Source of the DNA: Lachancea dasiensis
Lineage: Eukaryota > Ascomycota > Saccharomycetes > Saccharomycetales > Saccharomycetaceae
DNA: 64,000 nucleotides
Reading direction: 5' to 3'
Assembly (NCBI GenBank): GCA_900074725.1
Contig: LT598455.1
Location: 683,802 to 747,801 of the forward strand
Shown: positions 8,826-17,611 of the stretch, in pieces
Layout: every line of letters starts with the position of its first letter
Numbering within the stretch: position 1 is the first letter of the stretch
Position numbers and translations under genes: made by a program
Notes under the pieces: generated by a model
The model's database searches: none
What the model saw: only the letters and a program-made list of their open reading frames with translations
What the model was told of the DNA's origin: nothing

Positions 8826-10316
8826 ATGGCAGCGGAAGATTCTAGAGATGCTGATTTCGAAAGCTCGGGTTCAACTCCACAGGTGGCCACTTGTGACCCA
8901 AGCACTAGTGTGGAAAAGTGCAGCTTCGAGGTGACATTGGAAGAAGACGATCCGGAAAACGTGGAAACGCAAATGACAACGCCGCGAAAGTGGTTTGTCG
9001 CGCTTTTGGTCACTTTCACATCGGCCGACATCACAATGACGTCTAGCTGTTGGTCCCTGGCGGAGGCCGACATTAGACGACGGTTCCACATCTCGGAAGA
9101 GGTCTCGGTATTAGGGCTGTCGCTGTATATTTTCGGCATGGGCGTCGGGCCGCTGCTGTTGAGCCCGCTCAGCGAATTGTATGGCCGAAGGCCCACTTTC
9201 ATATGGTCGCTCGCGCTCAGCACCTGTTTTCTGTTTCTCACGGCTTGGGGACCCGACATTGTAGCTCTGCACATTGGCCGCTTTTTGTCCGGTTTTTTTG
9301 GCAGTTCTTTCCTCAGCGTCGCAGGTGGTGTCATCAGCGACATCTTCTCTAAGCAGCACATCGGTGTGCCCATGACCATATACACAACAGCTACTTTCCT
9401 GGGGCCCGCGCTGGGGCCGCTCGTCAGCGGTGCTTTGTCGGGAACCTCCTACCGCTGGACCTTTATCGTCATGATCATCGAATCTGGGCTATACCTTGCC
9501 GTTATTGTGGTGGCATTTTCGGAGACCTATAAGCCTGTCCTGCTGTTAAGAAAGGCCGAGCGTCTACGCAAAGAAACTGGCGATGATAGATACTTTGCAC
9601 CACTGGAGACACTACGCCGTGAAACGTCTCTTCTCAGGGCCATCGGGCTTTCCGCAGGGCGGCCCTTTGGACTTTTGACGCGCGATCCCATGATGGGCGT
9701 GCTATGTTTCTACACAGGACTGGTTCTCGCCATCATATACATGTTTTTCATTGCCTTCCCGCTGGTCTTTTCAGGTCTCTATAATTTCACCACCGTCGAG
9801 GTGGGCGTCTCCTACATGGGCATCATGACGGGCATTCTGCTCGTGGCTCCATCCAGTCTTTATTTTCAAAAACGGTACACCCAAAAAGTCAAGCGTAACA
9901 ACGGCGTCCAAGTGCCTGAATTTAGATTCGAGGCTCTATTTTATGGTGCATTTCTCTCCCCCATGGGTCTGATGATATTTGCCTGGACTAGTTATAGCCA
10001 TGTACATTGGATTGCACCTATCATTGGCACAGCTGTGTTTGGCGCAGGTGTGTTTTTTGTGTTCATTAGCGTGTTTGGTTACACCGTTGATGCATTTCGT
10101 CTCTATGCGGCTTCTGCAATGGCCTGCAATTCGTTTGTAAGATCTATGATGGCCGGTGTCTTTCCGCTTTTCACGCTGCAGATGTACCGAGGAATGGGAT
10201 TAAATTGGGCCAGCTTTCTATTAGCGATGGTAGCGATGGCTATGATCCCCGTCCCGTTTTTGTTTACACGGTACGGCGCCTACTTGAGGTCCAAGAGTCC
10301 TTATGCTTGGGATTGA
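8826..10316 (+). CDS. YHK8: MFS drug:H+ antiporter (DHA1 family), Yhk8-like
   Basis: This is a plasma-membrane proton-coupled exporter of the major facilitator superfamily, 496 residues (yeast Yhk8 514). A polar cytosolic N-terminus of about 55 residues precedes two bundles of six predicted membrane spans split by a charged loop (residues about 235-285, rich in Lys, Arg and Glu). Loop 2-3 carries the MFS motif A variant SELYGRRPTF, and the fifth span carries the antiporter-type FLGPALGPLVSG motif C. Position between AAP1 and FSH1 matches YHR048W. S. cerevisiae YHK8 is a presumed azole and drug exporter; the substrate here is unknown. The 2.1-kb gap upstream, with palindromes, may hold its control region. 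Confidence 0.88.
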   Translation: MAAEDSRDADFESSGSTPQVATCDPSTSVEKCSFEVTLEEDDPENVETQMTTPRKWFVALLVTFTSADITMTSSCWSLAEADIRRRFHISEEVSVLGLSLYIFGMGVGPLLLSPLSELYGRRPTFIWSLALSTCFLFLTAWGPDIVALHIGRFLSGFFGSSFLSVAGGVISDIFSKQHIGVPMTIYTTATFLGPALGPLVSGALSGTSYRWTFIVMIIESGLYLAVIVVAFSETYKPVLLLRKAERLRKETGDDRYFAPLETLRRETSLLRAIGLSAGRPFGLLTRDPMMGVLCFYTGLVLAIIYMFFIAFPLVFSGLYNFTTVEVGVSYMGIMTGILLVAPSSLYFQKRYTQKVKRNNGVQVPEFRFEALFYGAFLSPMGLMIFAWTSYSHVHWIAPIIGTAVFGAGVFFVFISVFGYTVDAFRLYAASAMACNSFVRSMMAGVFPLFTLQMYRGMGLNWASFLLAMVAMAMIPVPFLFTRYGAYLRSKSPYAWD

Positions 10317-10631
10317 ACTTCACATTATACACATTGGAAAGTATACAGCCTACATGTCTACGAATAGGAATAATAATGCATACGAACACTTAATTGTTCG
10401 ACTACGATAACAAATGGAACTTGACAACAGAAATCCTTTCCATAGCGGACCAATGTCAGAGGACAGCGAAAAGTTTGGAAACTGTCATTGTGGTATTCAG
10501 TCGGCTGACTTTTCGGCATTAAGAACACAAATATTTTTATGTATATAAAGACGGTAAGAGCCGGCCAGTCTAGCCATATTACTGTATCGAAAGCCTTGTC
10601 TCAGCACATCCTCGGTGATTCCTGCTTGGAG
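10317..10631. promoter_or_regulatory. YHK8-FSH1 intergenic region with TATA-like element
   Basis: This 315-base stretch precedes FSH1. A TATA-like TATATAAAG at 10542-10550 lies 82-90 bases before the chosen FSH1 ATG. An in-frame ATG at 10539 overlaps this element and would add 31 residues not seen in yeast Fsh1, so it is unlikely to be used. Confidence 0.45.
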
Positions 10632-11354
10632 ATGTCAGCTCCAAAATTGCTGTTTTTACATGGTTTCCTGCAAAACGGTAAAGTGTTTTCTGAAAAGTCT
10701 TCCGGCATTAGAAAGCTTTTGAAGAAGGCTAATATACAATGCGACTACCTAGATGGTCCAACTACTTTGCAAAAAACAGACTTGCCATTTGAATTGGACG
10801 ACGAAAAATGGGAAGCCACCACGCAGGCTCAATTGAATAAATCGTGGTTTTATCACTCAGAAGTTTCGAAAGACCTGGACATTTCCAATGCTATCCAAAG
10901 CGTCTGTGACTACATCAGAGTAAATGGGCCATACGACGGCATTGTAGGCTTTTCCCAAGGTGCGGCGATTGCCACGATCGTCGCGAACAGAATCACGGAG
11001 CTGATACCAGAGCACCCTCCGTTTAAAGTCGGCTTGATATTTTCTGGCTACTCATTCACTGAACCTGACCCTCGACATGAGGGACAATTACGCATTGCAG
11101 AGAAGTTTCAGACCAGCTTCGCACCACAGGCTGCAAGTCCTACCAAAATGCTGTTTGTGTGGGGTGCTGCTGACCAAGCGGTGCCCGCAACAAGATCCAA
11201 GTACCTCTACAATTTATACGTCAACAGGGAGGACAGCCCAGTATTGGCTAAGTACTACGAACATCCCGGCGGCCACATGGTTCCCAACAAAAAGGACATT
11301 TTGAGGCCCATCGTCGAAGAAATAAGCTCGGCGCTGGGTAGCCCAGTCGCGTGA
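10632..11354 (+). CDS. FSH1: Serine hydrolase of the FSH family
   Basis: This small alpha/beta-hydrolase has 240 residues (yeast Fsh1 243) and belongs to the FSH1 family, related to the human ovarian tumour suppressor OVCA2. The N-terminus [20 protein letters not shown] is nearly identical to yeast Fsh1. The nucleophile elbow is GFSQGA, the likely catalytic Asp is in GAADQAVP, and the catalytic His is in [12 protein letters not shown]. The ATG at 10632 is chosen because it matches the family start. Its place between YHK8 and SMF2 matches YHR049W. The physiological substrate is not established; an esterase or lipase-like role is family knowledge. Confidence 0.93.
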   Translation: MSAPKLLFLHGFLQNGKVFSEKSSGIRKLLKKANIQCDYLDGPTTLQKTDLPFELDDEKWEATTQAQLNKSWFYHSEVSKDLDISNAIQSVCDYIRVNGPYDGIVGFSQGAAIATIVANRITELIPEHPPFKVGLIFSGYSFTEPDPRHEGQLRIAEKFQTSFAPQAASPTKMLFVWGAADQAVPATRSKYLYNLYVNREDSPVLAKYYEHPGGHMVPNKKDILRPIVEEISSALGSPVA

Positions 11355-11670
11355 ACAAAGAGTGTGACGCCTAGCCTGCCTAGCTTCGCCCGCTCATTGG
11401 ATCCGATACTTATACCACAAAGAATGAGGGATTATGAAATAGACCCATGATAGACAGACTCTGACATGTAGACAATGGCTTACTCGAGTAGCTCAATCGA
11501 AGTACGACACACTCGTTACATGTGACTTAGTCACTGATTAGCTTGGTGATATATAAGTAAATGAACACAGGTGGGTAATGAGGCCAGTTTTTGACATCGA
11601 ATAAACACGCGCTAGTCCTCGTTGCTAGCGCATTGCATTTAGTACCGCTGATTATTCTACATAAATTCGT
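11355..11670. promoter_or_regulatory. FSH1-SMF2 intergenic region with an AP-1-like palindrome
   Basis: This 316-base region upstream of SMF2 contains a perfect 13-bp palindrome with a single central base, GTGACTTAGTCAC, at 11522-11534. It includes TTAGTCA, a known recognition form for Yap-family bZIP factors. A short AT-rich GATATATAAG follows at about 11548-11557 and may be the TATA element. Confidence 0.5.
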
Positions 11671-13290
11671 ATGTCTGAATACCAACGCGTACGAAGCTCC
11701 GAATCTGATGTTGCGTTTGCAGAGAACAACGAGTCGCGAACTATACCTCCACCACAGTTACCTGTGTCGTACGCTCGAAAGATCGTCGAAGTGCTGCGAA
11801 AGTATGGAAAGTTTATAGGACCAGGGCTTATGGTCTCAGTCTCGTACATGGACCCCGGAAACTTTAGCACAGCTGTCGCTGCTGGTTCTGCGCACCGCTA
11901 CAAAATGTTGTTTTCAGTGCTTGTGGCCAATATTCTAGCAGCGTTCTGGCAATGTCTATGTGCCAAACTAGGCGCTGTGACGGGCTTGGACCTGGCACAA
12001 AACTGCAGAAGACACCTACCGGCAAACCTGAATTTGATGCTGTACATCTTGGCCGAAGTGGCCATTATCGCTACAGATTTAGCGGAGGTGGTGGGAACTG
12101 CTATTTCGCTAAATATCCTGTTCAACATTCCCCTGCCGCTGGGTGTAATCCTCACAGTTGTGGACGTTTTAGTGGTACTGATGGCTTACCGTCCCAATGG
12201 CTCATTGCGTCTCATTCGGTGGTTCGAGATGTTTGTGTCACTTTTAGTCGTTGCGACGGTCGTATGTTTCTCAATAGAACTGTTTTCTGTGAGTATTGAC
12301 AATGCTGGTGATGTTTTTCGCGGGTTTCTTCCGAGTAAAGCTGTTGTGGAAGGGGACGGTATTTATCTCAGTTTGGCCATTTTAGGAGCAACCGTCATGC
12401 CCCACAGTCTCTACCTTGGGTCAGGCGTTGTGCAACCTCGGCTGCGTGACTACGATATCAACAACGGGCACTACAAACCCAGTGAAACGGATATTGACAA
12501 CAATCACGACAATTACAAGCCTTCTTATGACGCAATTAACGAAACACTAAACTATACTATTGCAGAGTTATTGGTTTCTCTGTTCACAGTGGCTCTTTTT
12601 GTGAACTGTTCTATATTGATAGTTTCGGGGGCAACTCTGCATGGGACAGCCAAGGACGCTAGTGCTGATTTGTTCACAATCTATGAACTTTTGTGCAAAA
12701 GTTTGTCGAAAGCCGCGGGGACCGTATTTGTGCTGGCACTCTTATTTTCTGGACAATCAGCGGGTATTGTCTGCACGCTGAGCGGTCAAATGGTTTCCGA
12801 AGGATTCTTAAATTGGACCATAGCCCCTGCTCTACGTAGGGCCCTTACCCGGGCAGTTGCAATCACGCCGTGTCTTATTCTGGTCTTGGTCGCGGGACGC
12901 CGGGGCCTCAGTGGTGCTTTGAATGCTTCTCAGGTGGTGCTATCTTTACTGCTTCCATTCGTGTCAGCCCCGTTGTTATACTTCACCAGCAGCCGCAAGA
13001 TAATGCGAGTGGAACTGGTGAACAATTGTTACTACGACCTTCGGGACGTGGGAATCCCTCTCCACAATTTAAGACGTCCTGAACGCAACGATGAAGACGA
13101 CAACAACGGGGATGATGATGACATTAATAACTTCGAAATAGACGGCGACTCGTCCACAGAGGCCCTCTACGCAGATATGAGCAATAGCACATTCACTTCG
13201 GTGTGTGCGGTTCTGCTATGGGTGTTTATTTCCGGCCTAAATTTTTACTTGTTGGCGAGCTTCTCGACCGGCAATGATGTGCATATGTAA
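11671..13290 (+). CDS. SMF2: NRAMP-family divalent metal transporter (Smf2-like)
   Basis: This proton-coupled manganese and divalent metal importer has 539 residues (yeast Smf2 549). The NRAMP signature DPGNFSTAVAAGS in the first span carries the metal-coordinating Asp and Asn, and MPHSLYLGS in the sixth span carries the conserved Met-Pro-His. About eleven predicted spans are present. Loop 6-7 (residues about 265-290) is Asn- and Asp-rich, and an acidic stretch lies before the last span (residues about 475-500). In S. cerevisiae Smf2 acts in intracellular vesicles, supplying Mn to mitochondria and the Golgi. Gene order (after FSH1, as YHR050W) supports Smf2 rather than its vacuolar relative Smf3. 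Confidence 0.92.
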   Translation: MSEYQRVRSSESDVAFAENNESRTIPPPQLPVSYARKIVEVLRKYGKFIGPGLMVSVSYMDPGNFSTAVAAGSAHRYKMLFSVLVANILAAFWQCLCAKLGAVTGLDLAQNCRRHLPANLNLMLYILAEVAIIATDLAEVVGTAISLNILFNIPLPLGVILTVVDVLVVLMAYRPNGSLRLIRWFEMFVSLLVVATVVCFSIELFSVSIDNAGDVFRGFLPSKAVVEGDGIYLSLAILGATVMPHSLYLGSGVVQPRLRDYDINNGHYKPSETDIDNNHDNYKPSYDAINETLNYTIAELLVSLFTVALFVNCSILIVSGATLHGTAKDASADLFTIYELLCKSLSKAAGTVFVLALLFSGQSAGIVCTLSGQMVSEGFLNWTIAPALRRALTRAVAITPCLILVLVAGRRGLSGALNASQVVLSLLLPFVSAPLLYFTSSRKIMRVELVNNCYYDLRDVGIPLHNLRRPERNDEDDNNGDDDDINNFEIDGDSSTEALYADMSNSTFTSVCAVLLWVFISGLNFYLLASFSTGNDVHM

Positions 13291-13514
13291 ATAACTACAC
13301 TAACTGAAATCTCCTCGGCACTTGAAGAGTCGCACGGTGACGCCGATACGCGGCTTACACGAGATGCTCGGCGTTGAAGAACGGTGTTTTCTCAACGTCC
13401 CAAGCGATGCTGCATTTTTAACCTTATATTACATCTCGCACGCTCGGTGACAAACCATACAAGGAATGCAGAGGTATAGAACTCCAGAAACTGGAAGGCA
13501 ATTGCAATGTCGAA

Positions 13515-14150
13515 ATGGTCACGAACACCTTAGTAATCACGTCTGATTTGGTCAATGCTGGTGAAAATGCAGCTCTAGAGCTACTTCGTGAATTTTTGGA
13601 AGATACAGTTCTAACACGATTTCATATTACACAAAAGCTTCCATTGCAGCTAGTTGCTCTTCCGGCCTTGCAGAGAGCGATAATCGTGTGCCCGACCCAT
13701 GAGATAGCTCAATCTATCGCAGACAGAAAAGAAGATTGGCCCCAGTTGGCACCGTACACTTTCCGATTTTCTATGATCGATGCGACGTCTGGAGACTCTC
13801 CAAGATATTTGGAGCTACCGAAACACAAAGCGCTTTTCCTGGTGTCTCCACCGACGTCGCCTCCACCAGAATTCGACTACTCTCGGCTAGAGGAGTCACC
13901 CAACCGCCACAAGGGGTTATGGCCCGTGAGCTGCGCACGCGACATCAAAACAGACCCCGAGCACTGCCAGAAAGAAGAGCGCCACCACGTCCTGCTAAAG
14001 CATCCAAACGCCTCCATAACACTCGACAGCGTCCCCTCCGCCCAAATGGACTACACGGTTTCCGTGGGAAGTGACAGTGATCAATTCCCCACTATTGATC
14101 GTTTTCGGACGGCTGTTCCTCCCAGATCGGTCTTCGACGACATAGAGTGA
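13515..14150 (+). CDS. RCN1: Calcipressin, calcineurin regulator
   Basis: Calcipressins bind and modulate calcineurin, the Ca2+/calmodulin-dependent phosphatase. This one has 211 residues, the length of yeast Rcn1. It has the RRM-like N-terminal fold, then the signature loop LFLVSPPTSPPPEFDYSRLEE, whose SPxxSP phosphosites are the regulatory core. The C-terminus is FRTAVPPRSVFDDIE, close to the yeast ending TAFPPKSIFD. An upstream ATG at 13507 opens an 8-codon frame that overlaps this start in another phase, which could lower translation. RCN1 followed by COX6 and ELF1 mixes the YKL159C-YKL160W pair with the YHR050W-YHR051W pair. I prefer RCN1 over its paralogue RCN2 because of length and neighbourhood. 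Confidence 0.9.
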   Translation: MVTNTLVITSDLVNAGENAALELLREFLEDTVLTRFHITQKLPLQLVALPALQRAIIVCPTHEIAQSIADRKEDWPQLAPYTFRFSMIDATSGDSPRYLELPKHKALFLVSPPTSPPPEFDYSRLEESPNRHKGLWPVSCARDIKTDPEHCQKEERHHVLLKHPNASITLDSVPSAQMDYTVSVGSDSDQFPTIDRFRTAVPPRSVFDDIE

Positions 14151-14478
14151 ACCCTTCCTAAGAGGCCCTTGATCACACTCCCTCCACCGAACCGTGCCGT
14201 TGAATACTCGCTACTGAGCTCACCGACCTTGCAATAATATCGGGTCATCTTTGACGAACCAATAGTAGATCCAGATTCAATTTCTTCCCACGATTCGTGG
14301 GTAATGTGTGTTATACCCGATATGTGAAAAAATTGAGTATGGGTCTACCAACCCATCTTTACTCTCGGGCCTGTTCAAGTGGTTGAATCGAAAGTTTCAA
14401 GTGAGCTGCAGTGGAATTAAGGAAGGCTTTTCTTGCGCATTCACTATTGTTTGACCTTGTTTTTGTTTTAATTGCGAG
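14151..14478. promoter_or_regulatory. COX6 upstream region with CCAAT box and nested palindromes
   Basis: This 328-base region holds CCAAT at 14259-14263, the core of Hap2/3/4/5 sites that drive respiratory genes. It also has a 15-bp palindrome CCCACGATTCGTGGG at 14287-14301. That palindrome lies inside a pair of inverted 9-mers, ATATCGGGT at 14237-14245 and ACCCGATAT at 14315-14323. The functional assignment to COX6 control is inference. Confidence 0.55.
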
Positions 14479-14919
14479 ATGTTTTCCAGAGCTGTTTTTA
14501 GAAGTGTTCGTCTGAACAGAAGTTTGCTAGCTGTTCCTGCGCAAAATGGTGTTAGAGCCATGCCAAAGTTGGCTCAATTTCAATCCATAAGAAAATACTC
14601 GGACCACCACGAAGAAGAGACTTTCGAGGAGTTTACCACGAGATACGAACAAGAATTCGAACAGGCCTACGACTTGTTCGAGGTGCAGAGAGTCTTGAAC
14701 AACTGTTTCTCGTATGACTTGGTGCCAGCGCCTGTTGTGGTGGAAAAGGCACTCAGGGCTGCCAGAAGGGTCAATGACTTGCCAACGGCCATCCGTGTCT
14801 TCGAAGCCCTTAAATACAAGGTCGAAAACGAAGAACAGTACAACGCCTATTTGGAAGAATTGAAGGATGTCAGAGCCGAGCTCGGCATTCCTCTAAAGGA
14901 AGAGCTATTCTCCAACTAA
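14479..14919 (+). CDS. COX6: Cytochrome c oxidase subunit VI (COX5A family)
   Basis: This nuclear-encoded, matrix-side subunit of respiratory complex IV has 146 residues (yeast Cox6 148). Residues 1 to about 38 form an Arg-rich presequence without acidic residues (MFSRAVFRSVRLNRSLLAVP...), ending near RKYSDHHEEE, where maturation is expected. The mature part is strongly conserved: EETFEEFTTRYEQEFEQAYD, VQRVLNNCFSYDLVPAP and ALRAARRVNDLPTAIRVFE. Gene order next to SMF2 and CIC1 matches YHR051W. Upstream CCAAT suggests Hap-complex control, as is established for S. cerevisiae COX6. Confidence 0.96.
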   Translation: MFSRAVFRSVRLNRSLLAVPAQNGVRAMPKLAQFQSIRKYSDHHEEETFEEFTTRYEQEFEQAYDLFEVQRVLNNCFSYDLVPAPVVVEKALRAARRVNDLPTAIRVFEALKYKVENEEQYNAYLEELKDVRAELGIPLKEELFSN

Positions 14920-15221
14920 AGGAATAGGGAATAGAAGGTCACGAAAAAATTTCAAAGGAGCTACCGAGCGCCTGAACGCTTCATGAAATTGTAGCATCTT
15001 GAGCTTTTACGAATCTTTCTGCCCTGCCGCGCATATTTTATCACGCCCAAGTCATCAAACGCAACCGAATAGAGTCATCCGTGCCGTTTGTCGGTTTTAA
15101 TAAAGAACTGTTATAGGAAAAATATTATTAGTATTTATGCTTTTGGAGAGGGGCGAATCGGATCAAAAGGAAAGCTTATGTTGTGAACCCTAGCGTCGTA
15201 CATGTCTTTGGTTCGTCGTCG
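14920..15221. other. Convergent COX6 / ELF1 3' region
   Basis: This 302-base stretch lies between two gene ends and should hold both poly(A) signals. AT-rich sequence near 15110-15140 is consistent with that. I see nothing else. Confidence 0.4.
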
Positions 15222-15683
15222 TTATTCGTCGTCATCGTCATCGTCTTCATCATCGTCTTCAGAGTCCACAATTTTGCCACGGCCGCGTTTTGAGTTACCA
15301 ACGGCCTCTTCCTCGTCCGAGAGTTCCTCTTCATCTGAATCCACCTGTCCACTTCTTTTGTTCGCCACTTCCGCATCGGAATCACTCTCGTAGTCGCTGG
15401 CAGAGTCACTATCACCCTCTGAATCACTAACTTTACCGGCGTTGACCTCCTCTACTGCATCAAACCAGTCACTATAAACATCCACCGGCTGCGAAAGTGC
15501 ATTGATGTGAGTCTGAAACGTCTGTCCGCATACCTTGCAAGAGAGTGAACCTATGCTATTCTTCTTATCCAATAGACATGTAACAGATCTTTCGTGGTTG
15601 CAAAACAAACAGTTGAACGTCGCATCTAACTTCTGGACAACTCTTTTGACTGGACCTCTGGAAGACTTCTTTCTTTTACCCAT
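15222..15683 (-). CDS. ELF1: Transcription elongation factor Elf1
   Basis: Elf1 is a small zinc-ribbon factor that travels with RNA polymerase II and helps it through chromatin. The 153-residue product (yeast 145) begins [20 protein letters not shown]. It has the C4 zinc ribbon with Cys at 25, 28, 49 and 52 (CLFC...CKVC). From about residue 88 the C-terminus is a long acidic, Ser-rich tail ending in an almost pure Asp/Glu run. The tail is a fungal feature of the family and makes the opposite strand read as a poly-Ser frame that is not a gene. It converges on COX6. In S. cerevisiae ELF1 (YKL160W) is adjacent to RCN1 (YKL159C), and COX6 has been kept between them here. Confidence 0.95.
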   Translation of the reverse strand: MGKRKKSSRGPVKRVVQKLDATFNCLFCNHERSVTCLLDKKNSIGSLSCKVCGQTFQTHINALSQPVDVYSDWFDAVEEVNAGKVSDSEGDSDSASDYESDSDAEVANKRSGQVDSDEEELSDEEEAVGNSKRGRGKIVDSEDDDEDDDDDDE

Positions 15684-17495
15684 GATAGTCTGGACGTATT
15701 TGTTAGCCTAGAACCTATCTCACGTTAGTTGCCTAGATTGGACATCTAGGTTATCGTCGTGTTGATTTACGTTTTAATATAATATACAACTTGGACATCA
15801 CACTAGGCATTAAGGACGATCGCGAACAAGCAGGAATGTCAGTATAAAAGGGGATTACATCGAGGAAATTGACTGCCAGAGCATTGGCAGTTGCCATCTA
15901 TTGCTCAAGTGCTGAAGGAAAAGAGTGTAGTGGCTCTATTTTATAACTTCAATGCGACACCCACTGCAGCACCATCGTTCAATAACCGCAAAGCTCTTGC
16001 TACTTAATAATGTAAATAATTGGAAAAATCTCATCGTTCTACAGCTACTTTTCCAAAGGTTACTGGACTGCTGTTCCTGTGTTTGTTTGCTAACTCAGCG
16101 GTCACATATATAGTTTAATATAGCATGGCTTATCGAGGGAAAATACTGCATGAAGGTTCACTTGCAACAGATCAGCGCCATCCAAGAAATCAAACATCCT
16201 CTCGCTAACGAAAGCGTAAACCTATCCATTCCAAAGCATTGGTATCCCTGAAATCAATATGCTCAAAGATTTTGATCTAACTTCGCGTGCTACAAAATAC
16301 AGGCCAAACATCACTGCTGCCAAATATTGTGGTAAAGTGAGTGGTCATGGACGCACACAAACCCAATCCTTTGCCAGGAAAATACATATTTCAACCAGCA
16401 CTTACGGTGTTTTTTAGGTCTTCTCCAAAGTTCACGAATTCAAACAACACATAAACTCTAGCACGTGACAGAGATGACTCCACAATGCAGTGGGTACACT
16501 CATGTTGAATGTCCTAATAGATGTCCAAGATCCCAGGCAACACTCGCACTACAAACCTTGTCCCCAACAAGATCAATTCCAGGTAGACCAAAAAAAAGTA
16601 AAGATGTCTAACTGCTCATAATGACTTCCATGCTTCGTCCCGTAGGGGATTCAACTACAATACGAGGTTCGAGTCACTCGCGATGACATTGGACAGCGTT
16701 GCCACAGAAATTTTCAACTGATCGAATTTTGTGAGCTAGCCTACTTCTGACACAGTTCACTCGGACAGTGTTTAAGAGAGGGGATGTCAGGTGTTTCATT
16801 TATTGCAAGTGGGCTTATGGCTCTGCTCCTGATTCTGTATTCGAGATCTGGGTCAACTGGTCTTTGAGACTATGCGTTAATACTGTGAGCTGGCTCGGTC
16901 TCATGCTCGGAATTATGCTCACGGTCTATAGCTATTAGGTAGGTAGCATCGGAAAATTAAGTGCAACTGATAGTGGTTCCGGAAAAAAATCACATCAAGC
17001 CAATAAAATATGAACCGAATGAGTGCGAAATTTAACTGGATAAATATTGCAATTACCATCCCTCTAGCCAACCATCGAGCACCAGTGACAGCTTCGCTAT
17101 CACTTTATGCAATAATGTCACATCCTTACTGCATGAGCCTACAACTTATGACTGACAAAATAGTTTCACACTCAGATTCAAAAGGAATTATATATGCGCG
17201 CCATCGAGTGAGCACTCCGCTTCCCTCAAGAACTACTTCAAACGATGATGAGCGGCTTGTGTGATAAGTTCATATCATCACTTTGACATGTTTTCCTTCT
17301 TCGCTCGGGAGCGTGCATTTTCATAGGTGAAAAGGGTTCGAACCTGGTTGTTTAGAAATCGGAATGGCTTTTTCAAAGTAAAACTTCGTCTTGCCAGCTA
17401 CAATAGTGCCAGGGTCTCGTTTATCTAGAGTTTAAAAGTTCACGCTGACACTGTGCTTGGTGCCATCATCGATACTATCGTTTTTGACGTTTGGA

Positions 17496-17504
17496 AAAAA
17501 TTTT
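17496..17504. promoter_or_regulatory. RRPE-type element upstream of CIC1
   Basis: AAAAATTTT at 17496-17504, followed by C, matches the core of the ribosomal RNA processing element bound by Stb3. It pairs with the PAC array 27 bases downstream, the common architecture of ribosome-biogenesis promoters. Confidence 0.65.
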
Positions 17505-17530
17505 CTATAGTATAGCGGCATCACATCTAG

Positions 17531-17565
17531 CTCATCTCATCTCATCTCATCTCATCTCGTCTCAC
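17531..17565. repeat. CTCAT microsatellite forming a tandem PAC array
   Basis: Five exact CTCAT units occupy 17531-17555, followed by CTCGT and CTCAC variants to 17565. Each exact unit plus the next C reads CTCATC, the reverse complement of the PAC core GATGAG, giving five overlapping PAC cores at 5-bp spacing. The array ends about 46 bases before the CIC1 start, where PAC elements of ribosome-biogenesis genes are commonly more distal, so part of it may be in the 5' leader. Confidence 0.75.
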
Positions 17566-17611
17566 CGCCAGTTACTCACGAGTCTTGAACCCATCCTTGT
17601 TGTACAGAGAG

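Larger units (their letters stand above)
15684..17611. other. 1.9-kb gap between divergent ELF1 and CIC1
   Basis: The gap holds no frame I can support; the largest with an ATG is 84 codons at 17010-17264 with no known motif. A strong TATA-like TATAAAAGGGG lies at 15844-15854 on the plus strand without a coding region after it. The right end carries CIC1 control elements (listed separately). A CACGTGAC at 16462-16469 resembles the first element of a point centromere, but no AT-rich element or third element accompanies it. Confidence 0.45.

Noticed and set aside
10539-10631. Earlier in-frame ATG for FSH1 at 10539
   Set aside because: It overlaps a TATA-like element and would add 31 residues absent from the family.
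15202-15393. Poly-Ser frame opposite ELF1
   Set aside because: It is the complement of the acidic Asp/Glu tail of ELF1.
15765-15775. ATTTACGTTTT, an exact match to the S. cerevisiae replication-origin core
   Set aside because: The 11-base core occurs often by chance in AT-rich DNA and the origin motif differs among pre-duplication yeasts.
16462-16469. CACGTGAC as the first element of a point centromere
   Set aside because: No 80-bp AT-rich second element and no third-element core are found on either side; the flanks are of ordinary composition.
17010-17264. 84-codon plus-strand frame in the ELF1-CIC1 gap
   Set aside because: No motif or family likeness; of a length expected by chance in a 1.9-kb gap.
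17331-17360. GGTTCGAACC resembling a tRNA B box
   Set aside because: No cloverleaf arms, A box or T-run fit around it.
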